From Mallotus nudiflorus (Eukaryota; Streptophyta; Magnoliopsida; Malpighiales; Euphorbiaceae): DNA of 64,000 bases. The translations under genes and the position numbers were made by a program. How positions within the stretch are numbered: the stretch's first letter is position 1; each line of letters starts with the position of its first letter. The stretch lies in the NCBI GenBank assembly GCA_947683625.1, contig CANTUR010001430.1, positions 1 to 64,000 on the forward strand, read 5' to 3'. The notes under the pieces were generated by a model. The model saw only the letters and a list, made by a program, of their open reading frames with translations. It did not search any database and had not been told where the DNA came from. Below, piece after piece: positions 9,415-22,600 of this stretch.

Positions 9415-10036
9415 TAACAATTAGGGTTACATGTAGCCACCATATACAAGTTAATAGGGTAATTAATACTAAGTAATGGCTATTATTATGGGTAGTGGTT
9501 ACTAAAGTTAATGGGGTAATCAATAATAAGTAATGGCTATTAATGTGGTTAATGGTTATTAAGGCCATTTAAGAGTAAAAGTAATCCTATGTGTGTGAGT
9601 CTATTTTAGTAGTGTGAGCATGGACTTGTACTCTATATAAACAAGTCCTTTGCTTTCTTTTGTAGCATGAATGAATTTGATATATGAATTATAACTTTGT
9701 TTGAGTTTTATTGTGAGGAATTTTGTCTTTAATTTCTTGCATAAACTTTGTGACTTATCAAGCTTTATTCTAGCATGTGGTGTCAAAATCTAAATCTTTG
9801 TTTTCTTGTTATTTATCAAACTTTCTTGTTTGTGGCACAAGAGGAAATTCAAAGTCTATCTTAGTATCTTTATCCTTGTTGGTAAAGGGGTTAAGTAGCA
9901 TCTATCTTCTTACTTCAATCTTTGAACGATCCGAATTTGCGGATTAAATTGGTAATTTCTAGTTTTCTTTCAATTCAACTTATCATAGTATTCTTGCTAT
10001 TGGGGAGTTAATTGATGAAACCTACAATTCCCATCA
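9213..10036 (+). repeat. 3' LTR of copy 2 (824 bp)
   Basis: Starts TGATG, ends CATCA, and encodes the polyprotein tail up to the stop at 9414. It differs from copy 2's 5' LTR at about 12 sites by eye. Five variant sites (for example CAATAATAAG, GTGGTTAATGG, CTAGCATG, GGCACAAG) are shared only with copy 1's LTR. At offset 86 it instead matches copy 2's 5' LTR, suggesting the recombination switch lies inside this LTR, between about 9299 and 9470. Confidence 0.95.
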
Positions 10037-13000
10037 TTAACAACCCTAAATGCTCATTCTTTAATTCTAAACTCATGAATACAACTGAGATAATTGAATG
10101 CACAATTTTTTCCACATTTGCACACGTTTGTGTGCAAAATGTGAACTCGTACAAATTTGTGCATGAATACTTTTGAACAAATTATCCAATGTTCCAATTT
10201 CACATTTACAGTAATAACTACTAATTCTAGAATTCTAAACTCATGATTACGATTGACATAATTCAATGCACAATTTGTGCACATTTGCACATGTTTGTAC
10301 GCAAAACGTGAACACATGCAAATTTGTGCACAAATCCTTCTTTTGAACATGTTATCCAATCTTCCAATTGCGTATTTACAATACTAACTAATTATTCTAG
10401 AATTATAAACTCATGAATACAATTGGCATAATCGAATGCTCAATTTGTGCACATTTGCACATATTTGTACGCAAAACGTGAAGTCGTGCAATTTTGTGCA
10501 CAAATGGTTTTGAACATGTTTTCCGATGTTCCAATTGAATATTTACAATGCTAGGTACTTATTCTAGAATTATGGACTCATGAACATAGTAGACACAATT
10601 GAATTCACAATTTGTGCACGTTTGCACATGTTTGAACGCAAAATGTGAACTCGTGCAAAGTTGTTCACAAATGGTTTTGAACATGTTATCCAATGTTCCA
10701 ATTCAATATTTATAATAATAAGTAATTATTCTAGAATTCTAAACTCGTGGACACAATTGACATAATAATTGAATGCACAATTTGTGCACATTTGCACATG
10801 TTTGTGCGCAAAACGTGAACTCGTGTAAATTTGTGCAGCAATGCTTTTGAACATGTTATCCAGTGCTCTAATTGCATATTCACAATACTTATCCTAGAAT
10901 TATAAACCCATGAATACAGTTGACATAATTGAATGCACAATTTAGGCACATTTGCACATGTTTGAATGCGAAACGTGAACTCGTGCAAATTTGTGCACAA
11001 ATGTTTTTGAACATGTTATCTAATGTTCCAATTGCATATTTATGATACTAAGTACTTATTCTAGAATTCTAAACTGATGAATGCACTTGACATAATTGAG
11101 TGCACAATTTGTGCACATTTGCACATGTTTCTACACAAAACGTGGACTCGTGTAAATTTTTGTACATATAGTTTTGAACATGTTATCCAATGTTCCAATT
11201 GCATATTAAAAATACTGACTACTTATTCTTTAATTCTAAGCTCATGAATATAATTGACATAATCGAATTCACAATTTGTCCACATTTGCACATGATTGTG
11301 TGCAAAACGTGAACTCGTGCAAATTTGTACACAAATAGTTTTGAACATGTTATCCAATGTTCCATTTGCATATTTACAATAACAACTACTTATTCTAGAA
11401 TTCTGAACTCATGAATACAGTTGACATAATCGAATGCACAGTTTGTACGCAAAACGTGAACGCATGCAAATTCGTGCACAAATCCTTTTGAACATGTTAT
11501 TCCGAATGCGTACTTACAATACTAACCACTTATTCTAGAATTATAAACTCACGAATACAGTTGACATAATTGAATGCACAATTTGTGCACATTGGCGCAT
11601 GTTTGAACGCAAAACGTGAACTCGTGCAAATTTGCGCACAAATGGTTTTGAACATGTTATCCAATGTTCCAATTGCATATTTACGATACTAATTGCTTAT
11701 TCTATAATTCTAAACTGATGAATACATTTGACATAATTGAATGCACAGTTTGTGCACACATGCTTTGTACACAAAACGTGAACTCGTGCAAATTTGTGCA
11801 CAAATGGTTTTAAACAAGTTATCCAATGTTCCAATTGCATATTAACAACCCTAAATGCTCATTCTTTAATTCTAAACTCATGAATACAACTGAGATAATT
11901 GAATGCACAATTTTTTCCACATTTGCACACGTTTGTGTGCAAAACGTGAACTCGTACAAATTTGTGCACGAATACTTTTGAACAAATTATCCAATGTTCC
12001 AATTTCACATTTACAGTAATAACTACTAATTCTAGAATTCTAAACTCATGATTACGATTGACTTAATTCAATGCACAATTTGTGCACATTTGCACATGTT
12101 TGTACGCAAAACGTGAACACATGCAAATTTGTGCACAAATCCTTCTTTTGAACATGTTATCCAATCTTCCAATTGCGTATTTACAATACTAACTAATTAT
12201 TCTAGAATTATAAACTCATGAATACAATTGGCATAATCGAATGCTCAATTTGTGCACATTTGCACATATTTGTACGCAAAACGTGAAGTCGTGCAATTTT
12301 GTGCACAAATGGTTTTGAACATGTTTTCCGATGTTCCAATTGAATATTTACAACGCTAGGTACTTATTCTAGAATTATGGACTCATGAACACAGTAGACA
12401 CAATTGAATTCACAATTTGTGCACGTTTGCACATGTTTGAACGCAAAACGTGAACTCGTGCAAAGTTGTTCACAAATGGTTTTGAACATGTTATCCAATG
12501 TTCCAATTCAATATTTATAATAATAAGTAATTATTCTATAATTCTAAACTCGTGGACAAAATTGACATAATAATTGAATGCACAATTTGTGTACATTTGC
12601 ACATGTTTGTGCGCAAAACGTGAACTCGTGTAAATTTGTGCACCAATGGTTTTGAACATGTTATCCAGTGCTCTAATAGCATATTCACAATACTTATCCT
12701 AGAATTATAAACCCATGAATACATTTGACATAATTGAATGCACAATTTAGGCACATTTGCACATGTTTGAATGCGAAACGTGAACTCGTGCAAATTTGTG
12801 CACAAATGTTTTTGAACATGTTATCTAATGTTCCAATTGCATATTTACGATACTAAGTACTTATTCTAGAATTCTAAACTGATGAATGCACTTGACATAA
12901 TTGAGTGCACAATTTGTGCACATTTGCACATGTTTCTACACAAAACGTGGACTCGTGTAAATTTTTGTACATATAGTTTTGAACATGTTATCCAATGTTC

Positions 13001-16000
13001 CAATTGCATATTAAAAATACTGACTACTTATTTATTTAATTCTAAGCTCATGAATATAATTGACATAATCGAATTCACAATTTGTCCACATTTGCACATG
13101 ATTGTGTGCAAAACGTGAACTCGTGCAAATTTGTACACAAATAGTTTTGAACATGTTATCCAATGTTCCATTTGCATATTTACAATAACAACTACTTATT
13201 CTAGAATTCTGAACTCATGAATACAGTTGACATAATCGAATGCACAGTTTGTGCACATTTGCACATGTTTGTACACAAAACGTGAACGCATGCAAATTCG
13301 TGCTCAAATCCTTTTGAACATGTTATTCCGAATGCATACTTACAATACTAACCACTTATTCTAGAATTATAAACTCACGAATACAGTTGACATAATTGAA
13401 TGCACAATTTGTGCACATTGGCACATGTTTGAACGCAAAACGTGAACTCGTGCAAATTTGCACACAAATGGTTTTGAACATGTTATCCAATGTTCCAATT
13501 GCATATTTACGATACTAATTGCTTATTCTATAATTCTAAACTGATGAATACATTTGACATAATTGAATGCACGGTTTGTGCACACATGCTTTGTACACAA
13601 AACGTGAACTCGTGCAAATTTGTGCACAAATGGTTTTAAACAAGTTATCCAATGTTCCAATTGCATATTAACAACCCTAAATTCTGATTCTTTAATTCTA
13701 AACTCATGAATACAACTGAGATAATTGAATGCACAATTTTTTCCACATTTGCACACGTTTGTGTGCAAAACGTGAACTCGTACAAATTTGTGCACGAATA
13801 CTTTTGAACAAATTATCCAATGTTCCAATTTCACATTTACAGTAATAACTACTAATTCTAGAATTCTAAACTCATGATTACGATTGACATAATTCAATGC
13901 ACAATTTGTGCACATTTGCACATGTTTGTACGCAAAACGTGAACACATGCAAATTTGTGCACAAATCCTTCTTTTGAACATGTTATCCAATCTTCCAATT
14001 GCGTATTTACAATACTAACTAATTATTCTAGAATTATAAACTCATGAATACAATTGGCATAATCGAATGCTCAATTTGTGCACATTTGCACATATTTGTA
14101 CGCAAAACGTGAAGTCGTGCAATGTTGTGCACAAATGGTTTTGAACATGTTTTCCGATGTTCCAATTGAATATTTACAATGCTAGGTACTTATTCTAGAA
14201 TTATGGACTCATGAACACAGTAGACACATTTGAATTCACAATTTGTGCACGTTTGCACATGTTTGAACGCAAAACGTGAACTCGTGCAAAGTTGTTCACA
14301 AATGGTTTTGAACATGTTATCCAATGTTCCAATTGAATATTTATAATAATAAGTAATTATTCTATAATTCTAAACTCGTGGACACAATTGACATAATAAT
14401 TGAATGCACAATTTGTGCACATTTGCACATGTTTGTGCGCAAAACGTGAACTCGTGTAAATTTGTGCACCAATGGTTTTGAACATGTTATCCAGTGCTCT
14501 AATTGCATATTCACAATACTTATCCTAGAATTATAAACCCATGAATACAGTTGACATAATTGAATGCACAATTTAGGCACATTTGCACATGTTTGAATGC
14601 GAAACGTGAACTCGTGCAAATTTGTGCACAAATGTTTTTGAACATGTTATCTAATGTTCCAATTGCATATTTACGATACTAAGTACTTATTCTAGAATTC
14701 TAAACTGATGAATGCACTTGACATAATTGAGTGCACAATTTATGCACATTTGCACATGTTTCTACACAAAACGTGGACTCGTGTAAATTTTTGTACATAT
14801 AGTTTTGAACATGTTATCCAATGTTCCAATTGCATATTAAAAATACTGACTACTTATTTATTTAATTCTAAGCTCATGAATATAATTGACATAATCGAAT
14901 TCACAATTTGTCCACATTTGCACATGATTGTGTGCAAAACGTGAACTCGTGCAAATTTGTACACAAATAGTTTTGAACATGTTATCCAATGTTCCATTTG
15001 CATATTTACAATAACAACTACTTATTCTAGAATTCTGAACTCATGAATACAGTTGACATAATCGAATGCACAGTTTGTGCACATTTGCACATGTTTGTAC
15101 GCAAAACGTGAACGCATGCAAATTCGTGCACAAATCCTTTTGAACATGTTATTCTGAATGCATACTTACAATACTAACCACTTATTCTAGAATTATAAAC
15201 TCACGAATATAGTTGACATAATTGAATGCACAATTTGTGCACATTGGCACATGTTTGAACGCAAAACGTGAACTCGTGCAAATTTGCGCACAAATGGTTT
15301 TGAACATGTTATCCAATGTTCCAATTGCATATTTACGATACTAATTGCTTATTCTATAATTCTAAACTGATGAATACATTTGACATAATTGAATGCACAG
15401 TTTGTGCACACATGCTTTGTACACAAAACGTGAACTCGTGCAAATTTGTGCACAAATGGTTTTAAACAAGTTATCCAATGTTCCAATTGCATATTAACAA
15501 CCCTAAATTCTCATTCTTTAATTCTAAACTCATGAATACAACTGAGATAATTGAATGCACAATTTTTTCCACATTTGCACACGTTTGTGTGCAAAACGTG
15601 AACTCGTACAAATTTGTGCACGAATACTTTTGAACAAATTATCCAATGTTCCAATTTCACATTTACAGTAATAACTACTAATTCTAGAATTCTAAACTCA
15701 TGATTACGATTGACATAATTCAATGCACAATTTGTGCACATTTGCACATGTTTGTACGCAAAACGTGAACACATGCAAATTTGTGCACAAATCCTTCTTT
15801 TGAACATGTTATCCAATCTTCCAATTGCGTATTTACAATACTAACTAATTATTCTAGAATTATAAACTCATGAATACAATTGGCATAATCGAATGCTCAA
15901 TTTGTGCACATTTGCACATATTTGTACGCAAAACGTGAAGTCGTGCAATTTTGTGCACAAATGGTTTTGAACATGTTTTCCGATGTTCCAATTGAATATT

Positions 16001-18211
16001 TACAACGCTAGGTACTTATTCTAGAATTATGGACTCATGAACACAGTAGACACAATTGAATTCACAATTTGTGCACGTTTGCACATATTTGAACGCAAAA
16101 CGTGAACTCGTGCAAAGTTGTTCACAAATGGTTTTGAACATGTTATCCAATGTCCCAATTCAATATTTATAATAATAAGTAATTATTCTATAATTCTAAA
16201 CTCGTGGACACAATTGACATAATAATTGAATGCACAATTTGTGCACATTTGCACATGTTTATGCGCAAAACGTGAACTCGTGTAAATTTGTGCAGCAATG
16301 GTTTTGAATTTGTTATCCAGTGCTCTAATTGCATATTCACAATACTTATCCTAGAATTATAAACCCATGAATACAGTTGACATAATTGAATGCACAATTT
16401 AGGCACATTTGCACATGTTTGAATGCGAAACGTGAACTCGTGCAAATTTGTGCACAAATGTTTTTGAACATGTTATCTAATGTTCCAATTGCATATTTAC
16501 GATACTAAGTACTTATTCTAGAATTCTAAACTGATGAATGCACTTGACATAATTGAGTGCACAATTTATGCACATTTGCACATGTTTCTACACAAAACGT
16601 GGACTCGTGTAAATTTTTGTACATATAGTTTTGAACATGTTATCCAAAGTTCCAATTGCATATTAAAAATATGGACTACTTATTCTTTAATTCTAAGCTC
16701 ATGAATATAATTGACATAATCGAATTCACAATTTGTCCACATTTGCACATGATTGTGTACAAAACGTGAACTCGTGCAAATTTGTACACAAATAGTTTTG
16801 AACATGTTATCCAATGTTCCATTTGCATATTTACAATAACAACTACTTATTCTAGAATTCTGAACTCATGAATACAGTTGACATAATCGAATGCACAGTT
16901 TGTGCACATTTGCACATGTTTGTACGCAAAACGTGAACGCATGCAAATTCGTGCACAAATCCTTTTGAACATGTTATTCTGAATGCGTACTTACAATACT
17001 AACCACTTATTCTAGAATTATAAACTCACGAATACAGTTGACATAATTGAATGCACAATTTGTGCACATTGGCGCATGTTTGAACGCAAAACGTGAACTC
17101 GTGCAAATTTGCGTACAAATGGTTTTGAACATGTTATCCAATGTTCCAATTGCATATTTACGATACTAATTGCTTATTCTATAATTCTAAACTGATGAAT
17201 ACATTTGACATAATTGAATGCACAGTTTGTGCACACATGTTTTGTACACAAAACGTGAACTCGTGCAAATTTGTGCACAAATGGTTTTAAACAAGTTATC
17301 CAATGTTCCAATTGCATATTAACAACCCTAAATTCTCATTCTTTAATTCTAAACTCATGAATACAACTGAGATAATTGAATGCACAATTTTTCCACATTT
17401 GCACACGTTTGTGTGCAAAACGTGAACTCGTACAAATTTGTGCACGAATACTTTTGAACAAATTATCCAATGTTCCAATTTCACATTTACAGTAATAACT
17501 ACTAATTCTAGAATTCTAAACTCATGATTACGATTGACATAATTCAATGCACAATTTGTGCACATTTGCACATGTTTGTACGCAAAACGTGAACACATGC
17601 AAATTTGTGCACAAATCCTTCTTTTGAACATGTTATCCAATCTTCCAATTGCGTATTTACAATACTAACTAATTATTCTAGAATTATAAACTCATGAATA
17701 CAATTGGCATAATCGAATGCTCAATTTGTGCACATTTGCACATATTTGTACGCAAAACGTGAAGTCGTGCAATTTTGTGCACAAATGGTTTTGAACATGT
17801 TTTCCGATGTTCCAATTGAATATTTACAACGCTAGGTACTTATTCTAGAATTATGGACTCATGAACATAGTAGACACAATTGAATTCACAATTTGTGCAT
17901 GTTTGCACATGTTTGAACGCAAAACGTGAACTCGTGCAAAGTTGTTCACAAATGGTTTTGAACATGTTATCCAATGTTCCAATTCAATATTTATAATAAT
18001 AAGTAATTATTCTAGAATTCTAAACTCGTGGACACAATTGACATAATAATTGAATGCACAATTTGTGCACATTTGCACATGTTTGTGCGCAAAACGTGAA
18101 CTCGTGTAAATTTGTGCACCAATGGTTTTGAACATGTTATCCAGTGCTCTAATTGCATATTAACAATACTAATCCTAGAATTATAAACCCATGAATACAG
18201 TTGACATAATT
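10037..18211 (-). repeat. Satellite block B
   Basis: About 8.2 kb of the ~165 bp satellite, roughly 4.5 higher-order repeats. The anchor CCTTCTTTTGAACATG recurs at 10336, 12141, 13967, 15793 and 17617, spacings of 1,805, 1,826, 1,826 and 1,824 bp. Diagnostic variants of this left subfamily are the long monomer 9 (CACATTGGCRCATG), CCAGTGCTCTAA in monomer 4 and CTCGTACAAATTTG in monomer 11. Short open frames recur once per repeat because 165 is divisible by three; I do not treat them as genes. Confidence 0.95.
11438..11450 (-). repeat. Shortened satellite monomer (20 bp deletion)
   Basis: Here ACAGTTTGTACGC replaces the longer sequence in the equivalent monomer 8 of later repeats. The missing 20 bp is bounded by GTTTGT direct repeats, so slippage is likely. 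It accounts for the 1,805 bp repeat in block B and marks a single HOR copy. Confidence 0.75.
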
Positions 18212-19035
18212 TGATGTGAATCCAAGTTCAAAGCCTAAAGAGATCCAAGAACCATTAATAGTACAAGAAGGCCCAATCACAAGGTCCAAATCCAAGAAGC
18301 TTCAAGAAGCCATATTGGGTTTAATTAAGGACATTTGGAAAGCCCAAGAATTTCAGCCCAATAAGGCATCCATGGAGGCCCAAGGAATAATATTTAACTT
18401 GTTTTTGTGTTAATAACAATTAGGGTTACATGTAGCCACCATATACAAGTTAATAGGGTAATTAATACCAAGTAATGGCTATTATTATGGGTAGTGGTTA
18501 CTAAAGTTAATGGGGTAATCAATACCAAGTAATGGCTATTAATGTGGGTAATGGTTATTAAGGCCATTTAAGAGTAAAAGTAATCCTATGTGTGTGAGTC
18601 TATTTTAGTAGTGTGAGCATGGACTTGTACGCTATATAAACAAGTCTTTTTCTTTCTTTTGTAGCATGAATGAATTTGAGATATGAATTATAACTTTGTT
18701 TGAGTTTTATTGTGAGGAATTTTGTCTTTAATTTCTTGCATAAACTTTGTGACTTATCAAGCTTTATTCTAGCTTGTGGTGTCAAAATCTAAATCTTTGT
18801 TTTCTTGTTATTTATCAAACATTCTTGTTTGTGGCATAAGAGGAAATTCAAAGTCTATCTTAGTATCTTTATCCTTGTTGGTAAAGGGGTTAAGTAGCAT
18901 CTATCTTCTTACTTCAATCTTTGAACGATCCGAATTTGTGGATTAAATTGGTAATTTCTAGTTTTCTTTCAATTCAACTTATCATAGTATTCTTGCTATT
19001 GGGGAGTTAATTGATGAAACCTACAATTCCCATCA
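18212..19035 (+). repeat. 5' LTR of copy 3 (824 bp)
   Basis: TGATG...CATCA. Its start repeats the polyprotein-tail coding sequence without the rest of the gene, so that open frame is not a separate gene. Confidence 0.97.
18633..18639 (+). promoter_or_regulatory. TATA box in 5' LTR of copy 3
   Basis: TATATAA at offset 421, with one base changed just upstream (ACGCTATATAA instead of ACTCTATATAA). Confidence 0.7.
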
Positions 19036-19695
19036 TAAGTGGTATCATAGCATTGGCTCAAGATTGAGGTTTGCGTATCCAAAACTATCTTTTAGTTCTC
19101 AATATATTGTGTTCATCTTATATTTTGCACCTTTCTTGCTATCTATTATTCTTGTTATTTTTTTTTATCTTTATTCTTCTTATCTCAAGATTTTGTTTGC
19201 AGATATCCAAAAAAAAAAAAAAAATTCGTCCAAAAAAAAAAAAGTATATGTTATCTTTGATATTCCTATGTTAGATCTCAGTTTACATTAAAAAAAAAAA
19301 ATTGACTCTTCATATTCCATTGAGATCTATCTTTATAATTCTGTCTCTTTGTGTTCTTTGATAATCTATCTTTGTTTTTTCATTTCTATTAGCCTATTTG
19401 TTACAAATTGTTCTTTTCTTTAAGCCTACCTTATTATTTTCTTGTTAGCCTACCTTATTTTTTATCATTGATTACTACATTCTTGAATTTTGTTTGATTG
19501 AGAAACTTAGTTAATTTAAGAAATCAAAAGGCAAATTTGAGAGGTAAAAGGCAAGAGTGTGATATCATTAGAGAAAAAGCCAAAATTGAGTGTAAACACG
19601 AGTGGTATACATCAATTTTGAGTGAAACACGTGAGGGAGTGTTGTGAGATTGTTTCTTTCTATTTTCTTTTGTTAAAATTTTAGGTTTTACAATC
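19036..19695 (+). other. 5' untranslated leader of copy 3
   Basis: A 660 bp leader, shorter than in copy 2 because of fewer bases in the A-runs around 19208-19244. No gene seen. Confidence 0.85.
19040..19056 (+). other. Primer-binding site, copy 3 (altered)
   Basis: TGGTATCATAGCATTGG: one mismatch to the initiator-methionine tRNA complement (CATAGC for CAGAGC). Primer sites are renewed from the tRNA during replication, so the change probably arose after insertion. Confidence 0.8.
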
Positions 19696-22600
19696 ATGTC
19701 AAAAGACACAAGTTCTTCTTCTACAAATGATCATGTGATTCAAGCTATGCAACAACAATTCGAAAGAATGTTTAACATGATGGGAGTCAATGAGAAATTG
19801 GAGAGGCATGATGGCATCCTTAACCAATTACAAGGAGAGCCTAAAGAAAGGAGACGTCCACCAATTGACCAAGAGGACTATGAAGGAGAGGATGAATTGG
19901 ATGATGATCAAGTCACCTTAGTGGGACAACAAATCAATCCTAGGAGACAAGCTAGGAGAGGACGTCCTAAAGATGATGTTGATCGCAACCTTGGAAGCAT
20001 CAAAATGAAGATTCCTTCATTCCAAGGAAGAAATGATCCAGATGTGTACCTTGAATGGGAGAGGAAAGTGGAACTCATCTTCGAATGTCACAATTATTCG
20101 GAGGAGAAAAAGGTAAAACTTGCCGTTGTAGAGTTTAGTGATTATGCAATTGTTTGGTGGGATCAATTTTGTAAGGAAAGACGTAGATATGGAGAAAGAC
20201 CCGTGGAGTCTTGGAGGGAAATGAAGCAAATCATGAGAAAGAGGTTTGTTCCAAGCCATTACTATAGAGAGCTTCATCAAAGGTTACAAACTCTAATTCA
20301 GGGATCCATGAGTGTTGAGGAATATCACAAAGAAATAGAGAAGGCTATGATTAGAGCAAATGTGGTAGAAGATCGTGAAGCTACCATGGCAAGGTTTTTG
20401 AGAGGGCTAAACAAAAACATTGCTGATGTTGTTGATTTGCAACATTATGTGGAGATTGAAGATATGGTGAATTTGGCCATGAAAGTGGAAAGGCAATTGA
20501 AAGGAAAGAGGTATGATTCTAAACCAAATGTGGGTTCTTCTTCTTTTTGGAAAACTTCTTGGGGGAAAAAGGATGATAAACCTTTTAACAAGTCAAAAGT
20601 GGAAGAAAATAAACCAAAAATTGACTTGGGTAATAAGGGAAAGGGTGAGAATCAACCAGCCCAAACTAGGGGAATAAAATGTTTTAAGTGTTTGGGTCAT
20701 GGGCACATTGCTAGGGAATGTCCAAATAAGAAAGCTATGATTCTAAGGGATGGTGATATTGAATCGGAGAGTGAGGGGGATAGTGATGATGATATGCCTT
20801 CTTTAGAAGATTGTAGTGATGTTGAATGTGCTAAGGGAGATAATCTTGTTGTTCAAAGAACATTGAGTTTGCAAAATAAACATGATGTCCATAGGGAGCA
20901 AAGGGAAAATTTGTTTCATACTCATTGTTTGATTTCTAACAAGTTGTGCAACATGATTGTGGATAGTGGAAGTTGTACTAATGTAGCAAGCACTTTGCTA
21001 GTGGAGAAATTGAAGTTGCCTACTACCAAGCACCCAAGACCATACAAGTTGCAATGGCTTAATGAAAGTGGAGTTGTAAAGGTAAATAAGCAAGTTCTAA
21101 TTTCTTTTCAAATTGGTAGATATAAGGATGAGGTGTTGTGTGATGTGTTACCAATGTTGGCCGGACATATGTTGTTGGGGAGACCTTGGCAATATGATAG
21201 AAGGGCTAATCATGATGGATTCAAAAATATGTATACTTTGATTATGGATGGAAAAAGGTTTAACCTTGGACCATTAACTCCAAAACAGATTTTTGAAGAC
21301 CAAATGCGCATCAAGCAACAATATGAAGAAATGGGTTCTTCATTGGGAAATTCTTTGGGAAGGGAAACCTTTGAGAGTAAAGAAAAAGGTGAGATGAGTG
21401 AACCTAAAAATTCCAATTCTCTTGACCAAAATGGGAAACACATGGTGAGAGAAAACAAGGAAGGTTCAAATGAAAGAAAAATGAGTGTTTATGCAAAAAT
21501 GAGTAATGTGAAGGAAGCTATGCTTTTGAGGCAACACATGCTTGTACTTATGTACAAGGAGATTTTGCATATTTCTAACAAAATAACCAATGGTTTGCCT
21601 AGTGTTGTTGTTGATCTTTTGCAGGTTTATGAAGATTTATTTCCAGAAGAAATTCCAAATGGTTTGCCACCTAAAAGAGGCATTGAGCACCAAATTGATT
21701 TCATACCTGGAGCAAGCATTCCAAATAGACCAGCATATAGATGTAATCCGGAGGAGACCAAGGAAATCCAAAAGCAAGTGAGTGAGCTTATGGAGAAGGG
21801 TTATGTTCGTGAAAGCATGAGTCCATGTGCCGTACCCGTCTTGTTAGTGCCTAAGAAAGATGGAACTTGGAGGATGTGTGTTGATTGTCGTGCCATCAAC
21901 AAAATCACGGTGAAGTATAGACATCCCATTCCTAGGCTAGATGACATGTTGGATGAATTGCATGGTTCATATTTGTTTTCAAAAATTGATTTGAAATCTG
22001 GTTATCATCAAATTAGAATGAGAGAAGGTGATGAATGGAAAACAGCTTTTAAAACTAAACATGGTTTATATGAGTGGTTAGTAATGCCTTTTGGTTTAAC
22101 TAATGCACCAAGCACTTTCATGAGATTGATGAATCATGTTTTAAGAGCATTCATAGGCAAATTTGTTGTTGTCTATTTTGATGATATCTTGGTTTATAGC
22201 AAAAATTTAGATGAGCATGTACAACATTTGACTTGTGTTTTTGATGTGCTTAGAGAAGAGAAGTTGTATGCTAATCTAAAGAAATGTTGTTTTTGCACTA
22301 ATGAAATTACTTTTCTTGGATATATTGTCAATGACAAGGGCATTCATGTTGATCAAGAAAAGGTAAAAGTAATTAGAGAATGGCCAACACCCACAAGTGT
22401 AAGTGATGCAAGAAGCTTTCATGGTTTAGCTAGCTTTTATAGAAGGTTCATTAAAAATTTTTCTACCATAGCTGCACCTTTAACTGAATGCATCAAAAAG
22501 AATGTTGGTTTTAAGTGGGGAATTGAACAAGATGAGGCTTTTAACTTGCTAAAAGACAAATTAAGTTCTGCACCCTTATTATCTTTGCCAAATTTTACTA

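Larger units (their letters stand above)
3146..10036 (+). mobile_element. Ty3/gypsy LTR retrotransposon, copy 2 (full length, 6,891 bp)
   Basis: Complete element: 5' LTR 3146-3969, primer site 3974-3990, leader, uninterrupted gag-pol frame 4657-9414, polypurine tract, 3' LTR 9213-10036. The flanks do not form a target-site duplication: ATAAC on the left (3141-3145) and TTAAC on the right (10037-10041). The satellite changes orientation across the element, and the right flank pairs with copy 1. I infer that copy 2 is a recombinant of two insertions. Its LTRs differ at about 12 positions by eye, more than in any other copy, as expected if the LTRs came from different insertions. Confidence 0.96.

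Noticed and set aside
3141..10041. Copy 2 as a simple insertion with a one-base error in its duplication (ATAAC against TTAAC).
   Set aside because: The satellite changes orientation across the element, the right flank pairs with copy 1, and the LTR variants are shared with copy 1. A plain insertion explains none of these.
13523..13990. Recurrent open frames of about 60-155 codons in the satellite, in every repeat and on both strands.
   Set aside because: They recur once per 1.8 kb because monomers of 165 bp keep the reading frame. They consist of the tandem repeat itself, have no known domain and no consistent start or promoter.
10037..18211. CRISPR-like array.
   Set aside because: Repeats are about 165 bp without unique spacers; monomers are contiguous and similar throughout. 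This is satellite DNA.
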